Source: Mycobacteriales bacterium
GTDB lineage: Bacteria > Actinomycetota > Actinomycetes > Mycobacteriales > Mycobacteriaceae
Direction of reading: 5' to 3'
Assembly: GCA_012842085.1 (NCBI GenBank)
Contig: DUTM01000002.1
Span: 37,884-101,883 of the forward strand
DNA length: 64,000 nt
In this document: positions 43,225-51,850 of the stretch, piece by piece
Layout of the letters: each line of letters begins with the position of its first letter
Position numbering within the stretch: position 1 is the stretch's first letter
Program-made: the position numbers and the translations under genes
The notes under the pieces: generated by a model
Told to the model about the DNA's origin: nothing
Databases searched by the model: none
The model's input: the letters and a program-made list of their open reading frames with translations, nothing else

Positions 43225-46200
43225 GTGACTTCTCGAGCAACAGAGCAACCACAGCAGGCCGCTGCCACCAAATATGATGGCCGCAACCTGAAACGCCTCG
43301 CTGTCCTTGCCATCATCACTGGCCTAGTGGGCTTCATTATGGCGATCAGTTCCGCCATTTTGCCCGTCAAACAGACCAACGCCACCGTGGACTGGTCGCA
43401 ACAGTCCCAGCCGGAGGGGGTCACCGCACCACTGGTGTCCTACCTGCCGGAGCAGATGAACGTCACCCTCAGTTGTGACGCCGCTGTGGATGCACCCCAA
43501 AACACGGTTCTTTTCTCCACCGTCCCCACCGCCTCTGCCGACGACACCAAAATGGGGTTGCAGATCACTCGCGGCAACAACGCCGCCGGGGTGGACAGCA
43601 TTAGCGTCTCCTCCAAAGCCAACCTGCTGCTAGAGGTACCTGTCGCGGAGCTCGAGAATCAACCCGCCGACTGCGCTATTCTCACCGAAGTGGTGCCCGC
43701 CTTTGAGGAAGAGGAAGAAAACATTGTGCGGGCCCGCCTGGTGGACAGCACTATTCCTGCCCTGGGCGAGGACGCCAGCCCCTTGCGTGGGGAGGGCGCC
43801 ACCGACTCCCGCACCCGCCCACAAGTGGTCGGATTCTTCAGCGACATTCCGAACGATGTGCAGCTGCCGGGGCTGAAAGCGCACATGAAGATTGATACGC
43901 GCTTCAGCACCAGCCCCACCCCCATCAAGATCATTTTCATGGTGATCGGCATCCTGGCGAGCATCGTCAGCCTGGGGGCACTGTGGAAGATCGACCGCCA
44001 CAGCAAGCCCTACCGGCTGGAGGCCCAGGCCTCTGACACGCGGCCACTGCCCCAAATTCGAAAAGAACAGCGCGAACTTTCCCGCCGCGCCTGGTGGACT
44101 AGCACCGGACTAGCCGACATCACCGTGACGGTGCTGCTGGTGCTGTGGCACTTCTTTGGCGCCAACACCTCCGACGACGGCTACCTGCTGAACATGGCAC
44201 GGGTGGCGGACGGCGCCGGCTACACCTCCAACTATTTCCGCTGGCTGGGCTCCCCCGAGTCCCCCATCGGCTGGTACTACGACATTCTGCAGGGCCTTAC
44301 CGGCATCAGCACCGCCAGCCCCTTCATCCGCCTTCCCACCCTGCTGGCCGGTATTGCGGGCTGGTTTATTGTGTCGCGGAGCCTGCTGCCCCGCCTGGGT
44401 AAAGCCATTCTGGGGAACTTCTGGGCCTACTGGCTGGCAGCCATGCTCTACCTGGCTTGCTGGATGCCGCTCAATAATGGTCTCCGCCCCGAACCAATTG
44501 AGGCAGTTCTCTTTATTGCCTGCTGGGCGTTGGTGGAACGCGCCATCGCAACCCACAGCCTGCTGCCTGGCGCTTTGGCCGTGCTGTCTGCCGCGTTTGC
44601 ACTGGGTGCCGGCCCCACCGGCGTTATGTGCTTCGCGATTCTCTTCGCCGGCTTCCGCAACTACTGGCAAAACGTCCGCATCGCCGTGCACACCCTCCGC
44701 GAAGGTGGCGTCAAGAAGGGCACTGCCCTAGCAGGGGTGTTGAGCCCCATTGTGGCGGCCGGTTTCCTCATCCTCTACACCGTTTTCGCCGACCAGACCC
44801 TGGGCTCCATGCGGGAAGCTATCCGCGTCCGCACCGAGATTGGCCCCAACCTGGGCTGGTTTGAGGACAAGGCACGCTGGATTGCACTCGTGGGTATTAC
44901 CCCGGACGGTGCCGTCACCCGCCGCTACCCGATCTTCATTATGTTGCTGCTGCTGGGAATCATGGTTTATGTGATTGCCCGGCGCAAACCTATTGCCGGC
45001 ATGTCCACTCCCGTGTTTACGCGGGTGGCCGGTATTTCTATTGGCAGCGTGCTGCTGTTGAGCCTCACCCCCACCAAGTGGACGCACCACTTCGGTACCT
45101 TCACTGGCATTGTGGCGGTGGTGGGTGCTGTGGGTGCGGTGCTGTTGACGGATCGCACCATCACGCTGGCCCGCAACCGCTGGATGGCGATAGCCGCGGT
45201 GCTGGTAACTACCGGTTTGGCGTTTACGGCCAACAACCAGTGGTGGTATGTGAGCCAGTTCGGAGTGCCGACCGTCTACGGCGATCAGGCTTTCCCCACC
45301 TTCCTCGGCAAGGCGTACAGCACCTGGCTGCTGGGCTTCGCGCTGCTGTGCATGCTGGTCGCCGGTATTCTGCACTTCTTCCCCGGTATCGCGACGAAGG
45401 TTGCGACCAAGGAGGGGAGCCGGCTGCAGCGGGTGACGGCATGGACAGCCCGCCGCCCAGTGTTGCTGTCCGTGCTGAGCACTTTTGTGGTGCTCTTTAG
45501 TGTGGTTTCCCTGGTGGGTGGTTTTATCCGCCAGTACCCCGCCTACTCGGTGGGCTTGGCGAACGTGAAAGCCCTGGGCGGGAATCCCTGCTCGTTGGCT
45601 GATGCGGTGCTCGTGGAGCCGGAGCCTGGCCGCTGGGTGCTGCAACCCGTGGGTGACGTGGACCCGGAGGAGGCTTTGGCCGGTACTGTGCGGGATGGTT
45701 TCCGAAAGGACGGTTTCCCCGACCAGATTGATGACCGCCAGACGGAGCCCTACACCGGTGACGCGTTGAAGACCCCGGACCGGCAAAACCACAAGATTCC
45801 GCCGTTTGGGCTGCCCCGCGACATTCCCATCCTGGGCACATATAGTTCCACCACGCAGCTGGCCTCCACTTTGGTGAGCTCCTGGTATAAGCTGCCGGCC
45901 GCACGGGAGGACGCTCCCCTCTTGGTGATGACGGTAGCGGGCACACTTCCGGGTGAAGCTATCCGGATTGAGTGGACTACCCAGAAACTCACCAAGGATG
46001 ATGGTTTCCGGGTGGATGGCAGTATTTCGCCCATGGATCCGGGCCCGACCCCCAGTTGGCGCAACGTCCGCACCCGCCGCGGACACGACATCCCCGATGA
46101 TGCCACTGCGGTGCGCATCAAGGTGGAAGATAAAGACCTAGGGGTGGATAAATGGATTGCGGTGACCCCACCACGTGCACCTCGCCTGCAGACATTGCAA

Positions 46201-46596
46201 GAAGTGGTGGGCAGCACTGACCCGGTGTTGATTGACTGGTCAGTTGGTTTGGCCTTCCCCTGCCAGCGTCCCTATGGGCATCTGAATGGGGTGGCGGAGC
46301 AACCCAAGTGGCGTATTCTCCCCAACTCCATCAACGCCGAATCTGCTAATGCCTGGCAGGATACGTTTGGTGGCGGCCCACTGGGGTGGACGGATTTGCT
46401 CTACTATGCGGAAACTGTTCCCAGCTACCTGAATAAGGATTGGTACCGGGATTGGGGATCCTTGCAACGCTTTGTGCCGCGCTCACCCGAGTCGGTTCCA
46501 GCCACGATTGAAACAAGTGAGGAACTTCACAGTGGCCTCTACTCGCCGGGTCGGATGCGGGACACACCCCCACCACCGAAACGCCGCTACGACTAA
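43225..46596 (+). CDS. Arabinosyltransferase, Emb family (EmbC/EmbA-like copy)
   Basis: A 1123-residue GT53 enzyme that extends arabinan from decaprenyl-phospho-arabinose on the outer face of the plasma membrane. An N-terminal beta-domain follows TM1 (residues 23-50). The catalytic GANTSDDGYLLNMARV is at about 313-327; its Met324 aligns with EmbB Met306, the common ethambutol-resistance site. LTPTKWTHHFG is the conserved periplasmic motif. The C-terminal carbohydrate-binding domain (from about 770) has LVEPEPGRW, ITPP-like VTPPRAPRL and FPCQRPYGHLNG. Details such as VRTEIGPNLGWFED make it less EmbB-like than the second copy. It starts at GTG 43225. Confidence 0.9.
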   Translation: MTSRATEQPQQAAATKYDGRNLKRLAVLAIITGLVGFIMAISSAILPVKQTNATVDWSQQSQPEGVTAPLVSYLPEQMNVTLSCDAAVDAPQNTVLFSTVPTASADDTKMGLQITRGNNAAGVDSISVSSKANLLLEVPVAELENQPADCAILTEVVPAFEEEEENIVRARLVDSTIPALGEDASPLRGEGATDSRTRPQVVGFFSDIPNDVQLPGLKAHMKIDTRFSTSPTPIKIIFMVIGILASIVSLGALWKIDRHSKPYRLEAQASDTRPLPQIRKEQRELSRRAWWTSTGLADITVTVLLVLWHFFGANTSDDGYLLNMARVADGAGYTSNYFRWLGSPESPIGWYYDILQGLTGISTASPFIRLPTLLAGIAGWFIVSRSLLPRLGKAILGNFWAYWLAAMLYLACWMPLNNGLRPEPIEAVLFIACWALVERAIATHSLLPGALAVLSAAFALGAGPTGVMCFAILFAGFRNYWQNVRIAVHTLREGGVKKGTALAGVLSPIVAAGFLILYTVFADQTLGSMREAIRVRTEIGPNLGWFEDKARWIALVGITPDGAVTRRYPIFIMLLLLGIMVYVIARRKPIAGMSTPVFTRVAGISIGSVLLLSLTPTKWTHHFGTFTGIVAVVGAVGAVLLTDRTITLARNRWMAIAAVLVTTGLAFTANNQWWYVSQFGVPTVYGDQAFPTFLGKAYSTWLLGFALLCMLVAGILHFFPGIATKVATKEGSRLQRVTAWTARRPVLLSVLSTFVVLFSVVSLVGGFIRQYPAYSVGLANVKALGGNPCSLADAVLVEPEPGRWVLQPVGDVDPEEALAGTVRDGFRKDGFPDQIDDRQTEPYTGDALKTPDRQNHKIPPFGLPRDIPILGTYSSTTQLASTLVSSWYKLPAAREDAPLLVMTVAGTLPGEAIRIEWTTQKLTKDDGFRVDGSISPMDPGPTPSWRNVRTRRGHDIPDDATAVRIKVEDKDLGVDKWIAVTPPRAPRLQTLQEVVGSTDPVLIDWSVGLAFPCQRPYGHLNGVAEQPKWRILPNSINAESANAWQDTFGGGPLGWTDLLYYAETVPSYLNKDWYRDWGSLQRFVPRSPESVPATIETSEELHSGLYSPGRMRDTPPPPKRRYD

Positions 46597-46935
46597 TCGC
46601 TGGTCAACTGCCCTTTCGGAATGATGGGGGCGTTGACCTGCCATTTTTCTCCTCAAAATCTGTTGCTACAGATTAATTGTGGGTAAATGCATAAATGTTG
46701 CTGCGCAAATACTGGACAATGTCCGAATTGAATAAAACACACTTTGGAAGCCTATTTAACAATTAGTTCATCTAAAGACATACCTGCTGTTCAACAGTTA
46801 TTAATGATTGATGGCTGAACACTCTTCACCGATACAGCATGTGTACTAGAGTGATAATTATCATCCTTTAATTAGGATGTTGCACTAAAAGTTTCATATT
46901 TACGGAAGATATTTTCTTTTGAGAAAGGATTATCC
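46597..46935. other. AT-rich promoter region between emb 1 and the hydrophobic protein
   Basis: A 339-base AT-rich gap with no gene. Near its right end lie a perfect palindrome TGATAATTATCA (46852-46863) and, partly overlapping it, CATCCT-TTAATT-AGGATG (46862-46879). They sit about 60-85 bases upstream of the next start, a normal place for an operator. Confidence 0.55.
46852..46863. promoter_or_regulatory. Fur/Zur-like palindrome upstream of the hydrophobic protein gene
   Basis: TGATAATTATCA is a perfect 12-bp palindrome resembling the GATAAT core of Fur-family boxes. Metal control of the downstream gene is a hypothesis; the site is short and AT-rich. Confidence 0.4.
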
Positions 46936-48141
46936 GTGAAGAAGTTCCTCGTATCCGGCGCCGCTGCCATCGCAGCCGCCGCGATGTCTCTATTTATGGG
47001 CGGAGGTGTAGCGCAGGCGGAAGAAGTTACGCAACCGCAACAGCCTGTGCAAATTCCGGCCGTAGATATTGTCGACGCGATCGACATATCAACCCCGGAC
47101 ACCCCGGAAAATCCGGTTGCCCCTGTTAAAAATGTTCTTAACTTCCTTGCTGACTCCATCAACCTGGCGGGTCGCGACGTTCTCCAGAAGCACGTTGCCG
47201 ACGCCCTGGATGTCACTGGCATCAGCGACCTTCTGGGCACTGTCGAAACCGCTACCTTCATGAATGATGAAGAGCCGATCGACCCCTACGAAGGTGAAGC
47301 GGTTGACGAGGGAGGATTCAGCATCGACCAGATCCTTCCCTATCTTGCCGCAGTACCCATTGCAGCATTGCCAATGGCAGCTGTCGGTGCTGTAGCTGGT
47401 GTCGTTCTTGGCGCTGGCGCTGCAGTACTCGGTGGTCTGGCCGCAGCTGCAGTAGTCCTAGCACCCCCAGTGATTGTCGGCGCCATTATTGGTGCGATCC
47501 CAGCAATCGCAATTGGGTTAGTTGCCGGAATTATTGGAGCACTGCCGCTACTCGTCTTCGTAGTAGCCGGCATTCTCGCAGTAGTTAGCGCCATTGTCGT
47601 CGGTCTCATAATTTTCACATTCCCATTGTGGCTACCCATCGGAGTCATCCTGTTCATACTCGGAGCAGTCGAGGCCGCCGCTATTAGTGGCATCAACTTC
47701 CTAACCGCATTCACGACCACCCCCTTGATGCTCGCCGGTTTCATACTGGTTGCTCTTAGCTTTGCGCCGATCGCTGTGCTTGCAATCGCTGGCCTGCTCT
47801 TTGGCGTGACTGCCGTCGTTGCACTGCTTGCACTTCCTCTAGTAGGAATCGCCGGCCTGCTTCTTGCCGTTGCGGCCTTCGTATTCCTTGGTATCACCGC
47901 ACTCGTCGGATCCCTCGGATTGCTTCCTGCAATCGTGGCGTTCGTCATCGGCGGCATCGTTTCCGCGATCGTGACTCTTCCGGTTGGAGGAATTGTCGGT
48001 CTTGGCCTCGGTGGAGCAGTCGGCGCAGTTGTCGGCCTCATCATCGCTGTGGTTCTCTCTCAGGTCCTTCCCCGCAATGAAGAGGAAGAAGCCCAAGAGA
48101 ACGCAATGGCCAACCAGGAAGACTACGGACTCGCTGCATAA
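46936..48141 (+). CDS. Secreted protein with 248-residue, almost uncharged hydrophobic domain
   Basis: A 401-residue protein starting at GTG 46936 after AGAAAGGA. Residues 1-28 form a signal peptide (KKFLVSGAAAIAAAAMS ... AQA). Residues 29-131 are acidic with Pro and contain a short helical part. Residues 132-379 are built from Gly, Ala, Val, Leu, Ile, Phe and Pro, with a single charged residue, Glu246; this could form about ten membrane helices. A short acidic tail (NEEEEAQEN) closes. The layout repeats that of the 478-residue protein at 21036-22472, though helices here are longer and less Gly-rich. I know no homologue. It interrupts the emb pair, which are adjacent in mycobacteria. Confidence 0.68.
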   Translation: MKKFLVSGAAAIAAAAMSLFMGGGVAQAEEVTQPQQPVQIPAVDIVDAIDISTPDTPENPVAPVKNVLNFLADSINLAGRDVLQKHVADALDVTGISDLLGTVETATFMNDEEPIDPYEGEAVDEGGFSIDQILPYLAAVPIAALPMAAVGAVAGVVLGAGAAVLGGLAAAAVVLAPPVIVGAIIGAIPAIAIGLVAGIIGALPLLVFVVAGILAVVSAIVVGLIIFTFPLWLPIGVILFILGAVEAAAISGINFLTAFTTTPLMLAGFILVALSFAPIAVLAIAGLLFGVTAVVALLALPLVGIAGLLLAVAAFVFLGITALVGSLGLLPAIVAFVIGGIVSAIVTLPVGGIVGLGLGGAVGAVVGLIIAVVLSQVLPRNEEEEAQENAMANQEDYGLAA

Positions 48142-48192
48142 GTAAGTCCCTTGTAGCGGTCTTGCACTGCTACACACCTAACTGAATAACCA

Positions 48193-48232
48193 AGTGAATG
48201 GAGCCCTCCTTTCGGATGCGGCTCCATTCACT
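48193..48232 (+). terminator. Hairpin terminator after the hydrophobic protein gene
   Basis: A 13-bp perfect stem, AGTGAATGGAGCC (48193-48205) with GGCTCCATTCACT (48220-48232), 14-base loop, followed by a weak T-rich GTATTTGG. It separates the gene from embB. Confidence 0.7.
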
Positions 48233-48309
48233 GTATTTGGGGCACCATACTGCACCGATCCCCCTGCTTCTGGCTAGGTTTTACAGGGAGGTTTAGTACA
48301 ATAGTCCAC

Positions 48310-51300
48310 ATGTCTGAGCCTGTCGCACCCCACAAAGGGGCCCCCGGTCACGCCTCCCCCGCGACCACCGACGAAAACCCCGAAGATACCGCCCACCTCA
48401 CCGACGGACGGGTAAGCCTCAAAACGTGGCGACTCATCGCCGCCATCACCGGCTTCCTCGGCGCCATCATGTTCCTGGCTGCTCCCTTCCTCCCCGTGGA
48501 GCAAACCACCAGCTACCTCAAATGGCCCCAAAACCAGTCCGTCCGATCCGTCCAGGCACCCCTCATCGCCCACAGCCCCGAATGGATAGAGGTCACCGTC
48601 CCCTCCTCCGCTGTGGAAGCAATGAAAGGGCAAGAAAACGGCATCGTCGTCGGCACACTTCCGGGACAATCCAAACAGGCCACCCAACGGGGACTCTTCG
48701 TCCGCGTCTCCAAAAACACCGTCGATGTGCTCTCCCGCGACACCCCCTTCATCAGCGTCAACCGGAAAGCCTTCGCCAACTCCAAAAACGGCAAAATTAG
48801 TGTCCGCATCGACGCGGAAGGCGTCCACGTCGAAACCCTCGGACTCGCCGAAAACAAAGAATTCAGCTCAGACGAAAGCCACCTCCGCCCCGTCACGATG
48901 GGCATCTTCTCGGACCTTCCCCTCGACGCCAAAAACATTGATGGGCTCTCCGTCAACGCCAAAATAGACACCCGGTTCACCACCAGCCCCACCGTCATCA
49001 AACTGCTGGTGATGATCCTCGGCATCATCCTCATGCTGGCCTCCTGGTTCGCGCTCTCCCGCATCGACCGGATCGTCACCCCCTTGACGAAGAGAAACGG
49101 CCGCAGCAAAAACACCCAAGACACGGCTGCCCTCCCCGAAGGCACCAAAAACCCATGGAAAACCTTCACCCCCCTGGACGCAGTAGTCTACGCCGTGCTG
49201 GTGATATGGCACTTCATTGGCGCCAACACCTCCGACGACGGCTACATCCTCTCCATGGTGCGGGTCGCCAACCAGGGCGCCGACTACACCGCCAACTACT
49301 ACCGCTGGTACGGCGTCTCCGAATCCCCCTTCGGCTCCCCCTACTACGACATTCTGCAGCTCTTTGCACAGATCTCCACCTCCAGCGTGTGGATGCGGAT
49401 CCCCGCCCTGCTGTGCGCCATCTTCACCTGGCTGCTGATCTCCAAGTCCATCATCCCCCGCCTGGGTGCCGGCCTGCACTTGCGGAAGATCACCACCTGG
49501 ACTGCCGGTGGCGTCTTCCTCATGTTCCACATGGCCCTCAACAACGGCATCCGCCCCGAGCCCTTCGTCGCCATGATGGCGCTCCTCACCTGGGCTCTCC
49601 TGGAACGCACCATCTCCACCCGCCGCATGTTGCCCGCCACCATCGCGGTGTTGACGGCAGCACTGGCCCTCTCTGGTAACCCCACCGGCCTGATGGCGGT
49701 GGCCGCCCTCTTCGTGTCGCTGCGGCCCATCCTCCACATTATGGCGGAGCGCCGCCACTACACGGGACTGGCCGCACAACTTGACCCCATTGGCGCCTCC
49801 GGCTTTGCGGTGCTGGTTGCCGTCTTCGGGGACCAGACCATCGCCTCCGTCCTGGAGGCCACCAATGTGCGTGGCGCCATCGGCCCCAACCTGCCGTGGT
49901 ACCGCGAAACACTGCGCTACTTCTGGCTCACCATCCAGACTGTGGACGGCTCCATGTCCCGCCGCTTCGCCGTCTTCACCATGGTGCTGTGCTTGGCGAT
50001 CGTCACCGTGGTGATGCTCCGCAACAAGCAGATCCGCGGTGCCGCTGTGGGACCCAGCTGGCGCGTCCTCGGCATGACCTACGGCACCCTCATCCTCATG
50101 ATGTTCAGCCCCACCAAGTGGACCCACCACTTCGGTGCCTACGCCAGCATCGCCCCCATCCTGGCGGCACTGGCTGCGCTGGCCGTCGGCAACACGGCAC
50201 TCTACTCGCGGCGCAACCGCTGGCTCGTTATTGGTGCAGTGTCGCTGGTGACGGCCATGTCGCTCACCACCGTGAACGACTGGTGGTTTGTGAGCCAGTT
50301 CCACATCCCGTGGTATGACAAGGTCCCCCAATTCCACGGCTTCAAGTTCTACACCATCTTCCTCATCCTGGCGATCATTGCCTTCATCATTGCCGGCTGG
50401 CAGCACATCTCCCAGTCGTTCAAGGCAGTGAAACCACCCAGCAGCAAACGCGGCCGGGAGCGCCTCCGCATTCTGTCGGCAGGCCCCATCACCATCTTGG
50501 CCTGGCTGGTTGTGGTGTTCTACCTGATGAGCTTCGGCAAAGCTGCCATCAGCCAATACCCGGCCTACTCGCTGGCGAAAGGCAATCTGGGAGTGTTCAC
50601 CACCAACAAGTGTGGCATTGCCAACGATGTGCTGGTGGAACCCGACCCCAATAAGGGCATGCTGAAACCGCTACCCAACCAGGAGTGGGAGAAGAAACCC
50701 GCCGACGGTAACGTGCGTGCCCGCGGCTACCTAGCAGGCCCCGGCACCTACAATTTTGAGGCCTACGGTGTGCCGGACATTGTGGAAGCGGACGAAATGT
50801 TCGTGCAGCAGGGCACCGCCGGCACCAACTTTGAGGCTGAAGTGCCGCCCACCAAACTGGCTGGCCAACAGGCCGGCACCGAAGGTGGCAAGAATGAGAA
50901 GGCCGGTATTAACGGCTCCTTCACCAAGCTCCCCTATGGTCTCGACCCTGCCACCACCCCCGTCTTGGGCTCCTACCAGGTTGGCCCGCAGCACACTGCG
51001 GAGCTCAAAACCGCTTGGTTTGAACTGCCCAAGGCCAGTGAATCCGCACCCCTTATTGTGTTCACTGCTGCGGGACGCATCCGCTACAAGAACGTCACCG
51101 GCATTGAACGCTACGGCCAGCCGGTACTGCTGGAGTACGGCGTCACCCAACCGGATGGCTCCGTGAAGGTGCTTGGGGAAGCCATGCCCAGCGACGTTGG
51201 CCCCATTCCGGCCTGGCGCAACATGCGCATCCCGCGCTCGGATATTCCAGAGGAGGCGAACGCTGTCCGCCTGGTGGCTGAAGACACCAACCTGGATCCT

Positions 51301-51738
51301 GACCACTGGGTGGCCGTCACCCCGCCCCGCATTCCGGAGCTGGTCTCCCTGCAGGACTATGTGGGTTCGGAGGATCCGGCACTCATCGACTGGGAGGTTG
51401 CCTTCCAGTTCCCGTGCCAGCGCCCCTACGCCCACTATGCGGGTGTCACCGAGGTGCCCCGTTGGCGCATCACCCCGGACCGTGCCAGCCTGCTCAACAA
51501 CACCAACACGTGGCAGGCCGCCAAGTTCGGTGGACCGTTGGGCATTACGGAAGGCCTCACCAGTAGCGACGCTGTGGCCACCTATCTGAAGGACGATTGG
51601 GCGCGCGACTGGGGCAACCTGGAGCGGCTCACCCCGCTGGAGACGCGCCAAGACAAGGCACCCGTTCCGGCACGGATTGAGCACGACACGGAACGCCACA
51701 GTGGCTTGTGGAGCCCCGGCCCGATGAACATCAGCTAG
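48310..51738 (+). CDS. embB: Arabinosyltransferase, EmbB-like
   Basis: A 1142-residue GT53 enzyme making the branched arabinan ends that carry mycolates. After TM1 (about 41-62) and the N-terminal jelly-roll, the catalytic loop is GANTSDDGYILSMVRV with Met316 equivalent to EmbB Met306. The segment VLEATNVRGAIGPNLPWYRETLRYFWL and TVDGSMSRRF closely follows EmbB of M. tuberculosis as I recall it, more than the first copy does. FSPTKWTHHFG, LVEPDPNKG, VTPPRIPEL and FPCQRPYAHYAG mark the C-terminal half. Starts at ATG 48310 and ends with its own terminator. Confidence 0.88.
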   Translation: MSEPVAPHKGAPGHASPATTDENPEDTAHLTDGRVSLKTWRLIAAITGFLGAIMFLAAPFLPVEQTTSYLKWPQNQSVRSVQAPLIAHSPEWIEVTVPSSAVEAMKGQENGIVVGTLPGQSKQATQRGLFVRVSKNTVDVLSRDTPFISVNRKAFANSKNGKISVRIDAEGVHVETLGLAENKEFSSDESHLRPVTMGIFSDLPLDAKNIDGLSVNAKIDTRFTTSPTVIKLLVMILGIILMLASWFALSRIDRIVTPLTKRNGRSKNTQDTAALPEGTKNPWKTFTPLDAVVYAVLVIWHFIGANTSDDGYILSMVRVANQGADYTANYYRWYGVSESPFGSPYYDILQLFAQISTSSVWMRIPALLCAIFTWLLISKSIIPRLGAGLHLRKITTWTAGGVFLMFHMALNNGIRPEPFVAMMALLTWALLERTISTRRMLPATIAVLTAALALSGNPTGLMAVAALFVSLRPILHIMAERRHYTGLAAQLDPIGASGFAVLVAVFGDQTIASVLEATNVRGAIGPNLPWYRETLRYFWLTIQTVDGSMSRRFAVFTMVLCLAIVTVVMLRNKQIRGAAVGPSWRVLGMTYGTLILMMFSPTKWTHHFGAYASIAPILAALAALAVGNTALYSRRNRWLVIGAVSLVTAMSLTTVNDWWFVSQFHIPWYDKVPQFHGFKFYTIFLILAIIAFIIAGWQHISQSFKAVKPPSSKRGRERLRILSAGPITILAWLVVVFYLMSFGKAAISQYPAYSLAKGNLGVFTTNKCGIANDVLVEPDPNKGMLKPLPNQEWEKKPADGNVRARGYLAGPGTYNFEAYGVPDIVEADEMFVQQGTAGTNFEAEVPPTKLAGQQAGTEGGKNEKAGINGSFTKLPYGLDPATTPVLGSYQVGPQHTAELKTAWFELPKASESAPLIVFTAAGRIRYKNVTGIERYGQPVLLEYGVTQPDGSVKVLGEAMPSDVGPIPAWRNMRIPRSDIPEEANAVRLVAEDTNLDPDHWVAVTPPRIPELVSLQDYVGSEDPALIDWEVAFQFPCQRPYAHYAGVTEVPRWRITPDRASLLNNTNTWQAAKFGGPLGITEGLTSSDAVATYLKDDWARDWGNLERLTPLETRQDKAPVPARIEHDTERHSGLWSPGPMNIS

Positions 51739-51768
51739 GCCGGCCGCGCCTCCCCGCAGGCAACAAAG

Positions 51769-51803
51769 AAGCCCCGCGACCACAACAGTCGCGGGGCTTT
51801 CTT
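51769..51803. terminator. Terminator between embB and accD4
   Basis: A 12-bp perfect stem, AAGCCCCGCGAC (51769-51780) with GTCGCGGGGCTT (51788-51799), with T-rich TCTTT on the plus side and TTTGTTG on the minus side. It can end both convergent genes. Confidence 0.88.
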
Positions 51804-51850
51804 TATGCAGTTTAGTGTGCTGAAGTGCAGCGCACAGACTGGTGCTGGGC

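Noticed and set aside
48868..50556. 562-codon open frame antisense to embB
   Set aside because: Shadow of embB; composition rich in Gly, His and Glu with no motif.
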